64,000 nucleotides of DNA from Sipunculus nudus (lineage: Eukaryota > Annelida > Sipuncula > Golfingiida > Sipunculidae), in assembly GCA_026874595.1 (NCBI GenBank), contig CM049316.1:13506839-13570838 (forward strand), written 5' to 3'. The position numbers were made by a program, and so were the translations under genes. The notes under the pieces are model-generated. The model saw only the letters and a program-made list of their open reading frames with translations, had not been told where the DNA came from and did no database searches. Positions 12,938 through 64,000 of this stretch are shown here, piece by piece; positions within the stretch are counted from its first letter, which is position 1, and every line of letters starts with the position of its first letter.

Positions 12938-14672
12938 TTAAATATTGGCAAAAATATAAAATTGGTACCTTAAATTTTGCCCAAGTTTGACCATGGCAAG
13001 TTTTTTTCCTGTAACTGCTGTGGATTTAATTTTCAAAGCATGTTTTTGTTACCATTTCAACTGTTAAAAAAAAAAATTGAAACCAGTTGATCAAAAACTG
13101 TAGCTTTTATTCAAGTTTTCAGGGACCATGTCACATATTGTTTACATCAAGCTAGTGTTATGCAGTTCACTAGAGCTCAGCTCCCCAGCTTCAGCTCTAA
13201 GTTCCTTAAATTTTGCATACAGTGAGATGTCCCCGAAATCATCTAACATACTAAAAGTTTGGTCACTAGGACTGCATTCCTTCGAGATATTAAGAAAAAA
13301 CTTCATTTTCTCCATTAGAACCTCATTGTTACCCTTTAAGATTGCCTAATATCAAAACCACTGATCTGACTTTGATCATATATAATATACATATTTTTCT
13401 ATACATTCGCTATGCATATGCCAGAAATGATGTCAGTATTGTGTAATTGTTTTAAGTTCTAGGCCCAAACATAATGCACTTTGTAAAAAATCAAGAAAAA
13501 TGTATTTACTTTCTTAACATGAAAATTGCTGAAGGTAGAGATTTTTTGCCAGGGATATAACATTATTTAATCAAGATTCAATTGTATTCCCAAAATTAGT
13601 TCTGAATTTTTCAAATTTTATAAGTTATTAGCATAAATATAAAAATCAGTACCTTAAATTTTGCCCAACTTTGGCCATGGCATGTTTTTTCCCTGTACGC
13701 ACTGTTGATTTAATTTTCATATCTTGCACATGTTAGGATTTTAGCTTCTAAATTCTGAAGTTTTAAAAGGAATTGGTCAAAAACTAGCTTTTATGAAAGT
13801 TTTTATGAGACCATATCACACCTTGGCTGTACTGAAGCCCCTCTTTTATGTCCCCACATTGACCCTTCAGGCCAATTATGCATGCTTGAAGCGAGGCACT
13901 CTGCAGCCAGCCAGCTCTTGGGTGGCTTCAACTGGATCTAACTGTCCAACCCCCTCCACTAGTATTTGTTTAGGCCATAAACATAACAATAAACTTTTTT
14001 TTTAATTCTTGGTTTATGATAAGAACTTAAAAAAATAAATGGAAAAGGAATTTATAGTTAATGAGTTACAGGGGATTACCTTGCAATTTCTGATCATTTA
14101 TGGATCTTCCATGGATGGCCAAAATTGTATTTCAAATGACACCATGCAGTCACCATTGGGTATTTTTCATTTCAACCATAAAAATGAAAAATAAATAATT
14201 AAAATAAATTGTTGTTTACTATTAGGGATTATATGAAGCAAGATAATGATAGACAAGGATGCAGTTGATTATATTAAATTAATCTAAATTTCCAGGTCTT
14301 TTTCAGGTGTTTAACTTGTTGGTTTATATTTATTACAAAATTAAAATAATAAATAAATATGTCAAAAATTAAAAAAAATATTACTCAGACAAGTGCTTGT
14401 TAAAGATTTTAATTTGTTTGACTTATAACTCATGGTTGTATCAGTTGTTACATGATACTGGCTAAATTAATAATCAAAATTTATATTACTGGTCCTTTAT
14501 TTCAGTTCATAAAATTAAACATTCCCAACTCCAGTTTGCTCCTGGTATGATATATTGGGTGTTTTGATCCTTGGATTAATTTTAACACATGTATTAGTTT
14601 TATAGCTGAGAATACTTTTCTTTTTTCCTGATTCCATTTAAAAAAATATAAATATTTAAATTTTTCCTGTTA

Positions 14673-14948
14673 GGCCAAAAAAAAAATAAGGTATGGTTCT
14701 CAGGCACTTTTTTTCAGAAATCAGTGCGGGCGGGCGGTATTTTATTTTTGACCTTTTTTTGGATGTTTCGATAAAAATGTCATATAATCAGGAAAAAGCA
14801 TGAAAATGACAAATTTTTTGCTAAACACTACATAAATTGTATTATTTATCTTCTTGAAAGATAAAAATCAAAATAAAAATTTTTGATGCGGGGGGTTGAA
14901 ATTGACGCGGGCGGTGCCTGAGAACCATACCTTTTATTTTTTTTGGCC
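14673..14948. mobile_element. Harbinger/Tourist-type MITE (276 bp), TTA target duplication
   Basis: Terminal inverted repeats of about 35 bp start GGCCAAAAAAAA and carry GGTATGGTTCTCAGGCAC. TTA flanks both ends (14670-14672 and 14949-14951). A 3-bp TTA/TWA duplication and GG-starting termini fit PIF/Harbinger MITEs. Family B sequence continues on both sides, so the MITE landed in an existing family B copy. Other copies are at 24581-24884 and a partial one near 51359. Confidence 0.75.
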
Positions 14949-15195
14949 TTAGTGCTGTGGATTTAATTTTCACAGCATGTACACATTAACATTTCATCTG
15001 TTTAAATCTGAAATTTGAAACCAATTGATCAAAAACTGTAGATTTTATTCAAGTTTCCAGGTACCATGTCTTCATTGTTTACATCAGATCAGTATAAATG
15101 CAGTGTACTGGGCAGTTACATAACACCTTCAGGTCTGACCTACTGCCACTGTGAGTGTCTGGGTCAGGCTGGGTCAGGCAGTAATTACCAGAGAG

Positions 15196-15285
15196 CCTCT
15201 CTTTCTCTCTCTCTCTGGCAGTCTAGGTCTCTCTTTCTCTCTCTCTCTATCCTCTGCTTTTTCTCTTTCTTTCTCTATCTTTCTT

Positions 15286-15320
<35 letters not shown>

Positions 15321-15323
15321 ATC
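15196..15323. repeat. CT/TTTC microsatellite
   Basis: Interrupted (CT)n and CTTT runs. A shorter CT/C tract occurs at the equivalent place in other family B copies (4530-4562), so it is an expanded internal part of that family. Confidence 0.9.
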
Positions 15324-16739
15324 CCTAATTGCCTCCATTCCTCCCTCCATCCCATTCTGTTGACAGGTACTATAAACTAGATACATTAGCTATAAATGTT
15401 GATGCAATTTAGAAATGTGAATCAACTGAAATATTCACAATCACATGTATGTTATACTGTAAATTTATAGTAACATTCGGAAACTTGGATTAAAATTATG
15501 TAATGAAAAAAAGGAATAAATGCAAATATTGTTAATTTTTTCTTGGCTCAGTAGAATGGGGAAAAAAATTATTTGCTTTGTTTCTCCATCTTTCTGTCTG
15601 TTTTAAATATTTAATGTTCATGAATAAACTTTTTTTTTATAAGCACTGTTGAATTAAATTTCATATCCTGTATGTATATGCAAGGGTGTTGTAACTCTCA
15701 CCATCCCCTTCTTCATCCCACTGAGGCTTTGGTCCTTGGCACTGTGAACAATAGTTCTATGGCTATAGCATAAAATTTAATAATTAAAGAAAATATCTAC
15801 AGAGAGACAGAGGCATTGTAACTCTGATCATAACACAACCCCCCCCCCATCAAGTCATTGCACCTGTGGAATGGGGACGTTATGGCAACTGTATACATAT
15901 CATAAAATTGATAAAAAAAGGTTTACCAAATAAATTAGATCTCATCAGACAAATGTGTAAACTGTTGAACTGTCAACAGCTTATCAAAAAGGTAACCAGT
16001 GGAAAGGCATGGTCAGATCTCAAATATTATTTGCAACATTTTCTTCAATCATATAAACCAACCATGGCCCAGATTACCTCTTCCTCTCAAACATTATCTA
16101 CATTTCATCATATTTTTAAGATTTTAACCTTCCAGGTGGTTCAGTACTGTTGACCATTTGTCCATAGGTACCTATGTACATGCCAGAAATTATGTCAATA
16201 TTGTGTAAAATGTAGACGTGAGGCGCATCAAAATAATGCACCTTGTCAAGACTGATCTTGTCAAGATATTATGTCATACAGTCACAAATTCATAAATCCC
16301 CTCATCAGCATAGTTAATCATAACCTTGTATCTGTCAAATTGAACTCTTGCAGTTTTCCATACACTATAGATCCTTCAACAAATAGCCTTATCATCATTA
16401 TACCACTGCTTAGCATACTGTCATTGCATTCATATTTGCTCAAATAAATTGCTTTTTTCGACCCCTCCCAAATAAATAAAAAATGAACCACTATATTTTA
16501 CTCCATATTAATCCATCAGTCAGGTTATTTCATATATCATTTACTCACATATTACATTTTATTCCTTTATAAAAGCCCAACATGACCATGATATTCTTAG
16601 CTTTATCTACTCAATATAGTATCACAACGGTGATACATTTATAGTCCAATCATGATCAGCTGAGCGCCGTGACCCATGGGTCCCTTGTTACCTTCAAGGT
16701 CAACTTCAGCTGAGCACAGTGACCCATGGGTCCCTTGTT

Positions 16740-17884
16740 TTTTGAAGACTAGTGGCTCCACTTTGATTTTACAAATGTTTACGTATTTTCTTTAAATTTT
16801 TATTTTTGAGACCGTCAAAGATGGTCCTAGATTTGCAACTAGAATCTTCTAACTTGACATTCAGGGAAGTCCATGAAAAATGTCATTGGAAACCTTTAAT
16901 TAGGTCTCTGTTACCCCTATCCTTCCAGCTATGCATCAGTTGATTCGGGATACCATCTACAAAATTTGGCATTCAGATTTCCCTTTTGTGAATGTCTTCC
17001 TAGGTATTTATAAGCACAAGCTTATAAGCAATATATATTTAGCAGTTGAAGACCAGTTAAGTTTCATTCCAAGCCCAACAGATGGCACTACAAATTCATC
17101 CACTGAATAAACAACCCTTGTTCCTGGAAAATGGCACTGTGATAGCCTTTTTGACAAAATAATAAAGATTTATTGAAAAATTTGGGAAATGACCTCTTTG
17201 GAACACCCTTTAAATCATCCTAACAGTTAATGACCTGCAACATGCATATCTGAGGAGTTAACACAGAGGAGATGTGTTAAAAAGATGGAATAGGACCTCC
17301 ATCAATTATAATATAGATTAAGACTTTATATTATAGGTTGTTGTTGAAAGAAAAACCATGTTCCTAGCTCCTTTCAGCCTGTGTACCTATATTCTTGTTA
17401 TTTTGTTTGTGTCAATATTTCTGGTTATTGGTTTCACAACTAGGATATGTGTTAAATCCCATTCATGTGTGTATGTCTGCATGTTTGTTCACTACATAAC
17501 TCATGCATCCATGAACAAAATCACATGAAATTTTCAGGGCATTTTTAGTGTGGATCCACATCATGAACCAGTTCTAGAAAGGTCTTCCAGGAATATTCAC
17601 AAATGTACAGTCACTTGTATACCAATGAAACTCTGAATATGTAGGCTGAATAAGTTAATTCAAACACTTCTGCACGAATGAACCGGGGAGTGTTGGCTGA
17701 ATAAGAGAATGTGTACATGTTTTCAGGAGCTTCCCACAACAAGGACAAACCAAGTGGCAGAGGTCTGCTTTCCTGAGAACACAAATATGTATTTCAGATT
17801 TTTGTTGTATTTTTTTAGATTGTCACTGAAAGAATAGACTTGTGCCTGGCCCCCATCAGCCCGTGCATCCAGTGACCTGTTGTT
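16740..17884. other. Upstream flank of RSPRY1, no gene seen
   Basis: Presumed 5' flank or 5'UTR of RSPRY1. An acceptor-like T-rich tract ending TTTTTTAG at 17818 could open a 5'UTR exon leading to the ATG at 17885. I cannot place a promoter or transcription start. Sequence near 17345-17395 weakly resembles the stretch just before the ATG, suggesting an old local duplication. Confidence 0.4.
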
Positions 17885-59721
<41,837 letters not shown>

Positions 59722-60156
59722 CAGGAAAACATGTCATTTAGTACCCTGTCATCGTGTTTTATATAACCACAGGTCAAAACATACAGGTATTATACAGTAC
59801 AGACATACTGATCATGCAAAAACTGGTACATATAGTTTTATCACACACAGTTTTATACAGTGAACATAAATTGTCATACACACACAAGAGATAGTGGCAG
59901 GTAACAGATATATTTAATATGTTTATCTTCATTGATAAAAGGGTAGTTTTAAATGATTATTTGTACATATTTACGGTAAAATGTATTTTAGTTGATTATC
60001 AGGGCCAGTTTATGTTCATGGTTGATTAAATCTTATACTTAAATGCTGATTTCTCAGGCTCAAGCATTTTGACCAAAAACATTAAAAATTTTTATTTTGT
60101 GTGAATAACAGTAGAAATTTATCAGTATTTAGCCATTCTGAAATTTTTGCGAAGGA

Positions 60157-60173
60157 AATAAAATTCCAATAAA
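60157..60173 (+). promoter_or_regulatory. RSPRY1: RSPRY1 polyadenylation signals
   Basis: Two AATAAA hexamers (60157-60162 and 60168-60173), about 440 nt past the stop, followed by T- and GT-rich sequence. The first suitable pair after the stop; it implies a 3'UTR of about 59722-60190. Confidence 0.6.
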
Positions 60174-60254
60174 ATTTAGTTTTTGTACTCTCCCTAATAA
60201 GCAAAAATGTGGTTTTGAGCACTATACTGCAGGCACTGGAACCTACTTAGTACT

Positions 60255-60273
60255 CTACATACATACATACATG

Positions 60274-60338
<65 letters not shown>
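60255..60338. repeat. (TACA)n(TA)n compound microsatellite
   Basis: ACAT/TACA tetranucleotides pass into a long TA run just beyond the RSPRY1 poly(A) signals. Confidence 0.95.
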
Positions 60339-60340
<2 letters not shown>

Positions 60341-62019
60341 TGCACTTGGTATCAAGTGTGGCTGGGTTGCAAATAGAGAACACCAGGAAAATATTGAAAA
60401 TATGAAATTTGTGGATATTTAAACTCACTACTTGGAAGCGTATAATTTTGTTCACACCATGAACACCAGGTGCGCCTAATTACCCATTGAGGTACAGTTT
60501 ACCATAAATACACAATGGTTTAACAGTGCATCAAGTCAGTGAAGATAAACACTTGGCTAACCTAGAGGCAGGGTCACACCTGTTAATTTCTAAAGCTTTT
60601 CTGAAGTTGCATATTTTTATGAAATAAAAAATTTCTAAGAACAATTTAATACAAAGTAAACAAATAATGCTGGCATTTGTATTATATGTAAAGCATGGCA
60701 GCACTCATTTTTAGACCCATATTAAAAGTAAATGAATGAATGTGTCATTGTGCAAAGGTTTGTAGCATTTAGTTAAACAGTTGTATTTTTTGTGCTGTCA
60801 TGTTATATGTCACAACTCATGCTTTAATAAGTGACTGCAGATCTGGGTATTTGTGCACACCTCATATGTAAGTAAATCACCTCATATTGAAATCATCTGC
60901 TTATATGCATAGATTTTTGTTATAATTGTTTGGTTTGATGTAATACTAGTCTTACTCTAAGATTTTGAAATAATATTAGGGCCAAGTACCATGACATATT
61001 AGGATACATTAATGTATAAAAATGTGGTATAGAATATACTGTACTATGTGAGAAAAAGGAAAATTATGATTTATACATATAGGGCATGGTTTGTTGTTAG
61101 AATCAAAGGCTGTGTTACTTTGGTACAACATTTTATAAACAGGTGGCAGCACAAATCTGAAAATTAAACACCACATTTTAGTTCCCATGTCCATCACTAG
61201 ATGGCAGCTGTTACATCATTTTAAAATTGACATGAGATTTTAGAAAACAAAAATTACGATAAACCACAAGATTAACTAAACCAGATGCACTCTCTAACCA
61301 ACCATATTTTTTTACTGCAAAGGGTAAATAACTTAAAATCAATCAGTATATAGTATCATTAAATAAATAAATGTAATTTAAATTTTTTATCAAATCTGGG
61401 ATAAAGATTTATGAATATCTGTTTTTTCATAATTCTTTTTGAACCACCCCAGGTATCACCATTACAGACTAAATTTTCGAAAAGTTGTTATGCATCCCTC
61501 CTATACTTCCCTTTACTTTGCACTTAGAGGGGCAGAAATAGGACTTTAGAAAAAAAAGGGGGGGGGGGGGGGCATCTCCCTGGGGCAACAAGTGTGTAGG
61601 TTTTGTCAGTAGACTTTATACATAACAGTCACCTGCAGAAATAGGGAAATAAACGGTGTCAGGAGCAAATTCGGGTTCTTTTAATGGTATTATTCCTTAT
61701 TTTTAGGTCAAAAGAGCTGGGCATGCTCTCTCTGTGCCCTCACCTTCCCCTGCCCCTGATCTGGCCATAGCGGCCTGTGGTGTTTTGCAGCCCCACAAAT
61801 GAGCTTTACTTATTTTAGGTTCTCTGTCCACTCCTGATGACCCCAGAACCCTTGGAGATGGAAATGTGAATGAAGAATGAGAACAAAATAAATGAGAGTG
61901 AAAGGATGTCATACTTAACACAGTAATTAACACTGAAGTGTGAAATACTGTATAAGGTGCACTGAATGGTGAAATCCAATGTAAGGCACACCCAGCGCCA
62001 TATTGGTTCTCTGACATTA
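60339..62019. other. Intergenic sequence, no gene seen
   Basis: AT-rich. It contains a G run at 61558-61572 and a GGTGGCAGC/AGATGGCAGC pair at 61141-61208. Minus-strand open frames at 61703-62132 have no supporting features. Confidence 0.5.
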
Positions 62020-62290
62020 TGACCAGATTGCCAGACTGGCTGCCAGAGTGCCTTTACATCTAGGTCTGAGAAACACATTACAAGGCCCCATGAGGATACA
62101 AATATTTTCGTCATTTTATGATAATGCCTCATGGCAACAGATACACTGTCAATTGATATAAACCAGACTAATCGTTTGCATTTTTAGTGTACTTTCTAAC
62201 AACACCATACATGAGCCAGAGAAGTTCTGTTTTAACTCGACATATTGGTAAACCCCTCTGCATGTTTGTTGAATTTCTGACCGCATGGAT
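62020..62290 (-). repeat. Repeat family D, copy 2 (inverted)
   Basis: The reverse complement of this segment follows 31780-32040 along most of its length: TTTGGTAAACCCCTC-type and AAATATTTGCATC-type blocks occur in the same order. Confidence 0.65.
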
Positions 62291-64000
62291 ACATACATGG
62301 CTTGCACAGGTTACTAGACACAGCCAACTTGTACACAATACAGTAAATGACTCGTTACCATAGAGATGGGTTTCAGTTTGGATTGTGAGTTCACATGTAT
62401 TCTCTTGCATAAATTCATCATTCATAGCATAATGTTAAGATTATGGGCTGTTTACCACAATATGAATGCAACATGATGGAAGACCACTGTGATGCATTAC
62501 TCCATACTGCTTGTATCAAGACTCAAGTAGGGGTTACCAGCCTAATTATCAGTGCCTATGGAGTCTGGTTGTCACAGCTAGGCACACCCATGAGGGTACT
62601 TGTCTCACAGTGAGATCTCACTGGATGTAAACTAGAATAGGTCACTGAAGCTAAATAGATATATATGTTCAGGGTACCAGAGTAATGGTTTGCTGTTTGC
62701 AGCCTACTTTCTTTAACTTTGTTTTGAGCTAGGCACAGTAGAATTACATATAGATAATAGAAAAGGTTAAATAAATCATGTGTGTGTGTCATCAGTACAA
62801 GGCATTTAGCCTTACCATTCAGAGAACTAGTTTGTACAAATTTGTATTATAATACTGGTCACTCCTGCAACTGTAGTAACATGAAAAAATGAACCGTTTG
62901 CTTATTCCTCCACATGAGTGGAAATAAACTTGCACTGGTTGTGATCAGTGATGCAAAACATAAATGGTGCACATTCCAACTGGTAGCCTAACTAAGCAAC
63001 TTCACAGATAAAGGATTTTCAAGATTTAAATGTTTCTGAAAACCAGGATGGTTTTACTTTGAAACATTGCTATTCAGTCAAAATAAGATAAATAACTTTA
63101 GATAATACTCATATTATTGCAAATTTAATCCTTTTAGTTAAATATAACAGCATACACAAAAATCATTAACAGAATACATATAATGACATTTATATAAAGA
63201 CATAATTTCTGCAGAGGATCTGTGTATTTTGGGAAGTATAAATTAAATCTGGAATGATTAAGTTACAAGTTTAAACTAAAGCACACAAACAGTCTTTCAG
63301 CAGTGCATGTTAGTTACCTGTGTATATAAAGGACAAATAACATTGAAACATAATGTTTCATTTTAAATGGTTATTTTCAGTTACATCAAACAGTATTTTA
63401 TACTAATAATGGGTTCCTCTTTTAAAATGAATGGATATGTGTCCTTTCCTTAACGCAATAAATCTCTCTATATATCTGTTCAACAAAGAGTGTGTAATAA
63501 ATTAAGTTTGACCTTATTTATTTATTATTACGAATGTTTATATATGTTTAAAAACAAAAGATGTGGAATCACAGTATGGTTAAAAAAGATTGTGTGCATC
63601 ATACAGTTCCAGCAGATACTTGGTATTGTGGTAATAAATTTCAACTTTACCAAGCAATCTGACTGTCTTGGGCTGTGATAGAAAATATATTCATTTTTTG
63701 CCATCTGCAGATCGCCTGATTTAATCAGACTCAATATTATTAGGCCCTGCCATACATTGAGTCCGATATTCATACAGTGAGAGTTTTTACAATAAAAGCC
63801 TCCGACTACACACCACTGAATGCTCTTGTAACCAGTGTGTACATGTGTTACCATTACACAGTGCCAGCATGTCACTCTTCAATACTGGCTCGTTTAAACT
63901 TAATCTAACAAAATTCTGGCTCTCAGTCCCTCAACTTAGTGAGGCCCCTAGTGAGGTATTTATGTACATGCCTATGTAACTGTTCTTCTCTGTCCCTATT
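62291..64000. other. Intergenic sequence, no gene seen
   Basis: AT-rich. The short open frames, including 63490-63678 (plus) and 63528-63875 (minus), overlap each other and have no splice or family support. Confidence 0.5.

Larger units (their letters stand above)
12950..16739 (+). mobile_element. Family B fragments with nested insertions and two 3' ends
   Basis: Family B internal sequence (e.g. TTGCATACAGTGAGATGTCC near 13213) is interrupted by a Harbinger-like MITE at 14673-14948 and a CT microsatellite at 15196-15323. Two 3' termini are present, ending at 16689 and 16739, both with CAGCTGAGC and GACCCATGGGTCCCTTGTT. No 5' hairpin is seen. The frame at 15066-15380 is CT-repeat translation. 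I see no gene here. Confidence 0.5.

Noticed and set aside
15066-15386. Three overlapping frames rich in Ser/Leu or Arg/Glu
   Set aside because: Translations of the CT microsatellite.
17819-17884. 5'UTR exon of RSPRY1 opening after TTTTTTAG
   Set aside because: Plausible, but poly-T followed by AG is common in this AT-rich DNA and there is no second line of support.
61703-62132. Minus-strand frames downstream of RSPRY1
   Set aside because: Two overlapping frames partly within repeat family D, with no splice sites or domains.

Overview
The window is AT-rich eukaryotic nuclear DNA: short GT-AG exons in long introns, dense non-autonomous DNA transposons, and many micro- and minisatellites. The main gene matches human RSPRY1 closely, exon by exon. 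The interspersed repeats resemble bivalve Helitron-like (HINE) families: a tandem-repeat core, subterminal inverted repeats and a 3' hairpin. I infer a marine lophotrochozoan, most likely a bivalve mollusc; no sequence here fixes the species.

Layout. 1-17.8 kb has no gene I can support. It is a mosaic of at least three HINE-like families (A, B, F), two related tandem blocks, microsatellites and a Harbinger-type MITE nested in a family B copy. 17,885-59,721 (+) is a complete RSPRY1 gene (RING finger and SPRY domain protein): 14 coding exons, 578 codons, every junction GT-AG and in phase. Its introns hold TIR elements, a 24-bp VNTR and two minisatellites that sit directly on 3' splice sites. 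Intron 10 is 26.6 kb and carries a second gene on the minus strand (stop at 35,923, large exon 35,923-38,162). Two small candidate upstream exons at 39,867-39,902 and 50,898-50,946 join to it in phase, giving a 774-residue protein that I do not recognise. 59.7-64 kb holds the RSPRY1 3'UTR and intergenic repeats.

The most unusual signal is at RSPRY1 exon 9. The 3' splice acceptor plus the first ~42 nt of the exon, which encode the conserved start of the SPRY region, have been amplified into 23 intronic copies of a 50-bp unit directly upstream of the functional exon. Each unit I read carries its own AG acceptor. A 40-bp minisatellite also forms the pyrimidine tract of the exon 5 acceptor, so two 3' splice sites of one gene are built from tandem repeats. 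The gene also has an 11-nt microexon and a conserved internal MGNSC start suited to N-myristoylation.

Many repeat boundaries are read by eye and are approximate. Exons of RSPRY1 are firm. The nested gene's large exon is firm as coding sequence, but its upstream exons are a model.
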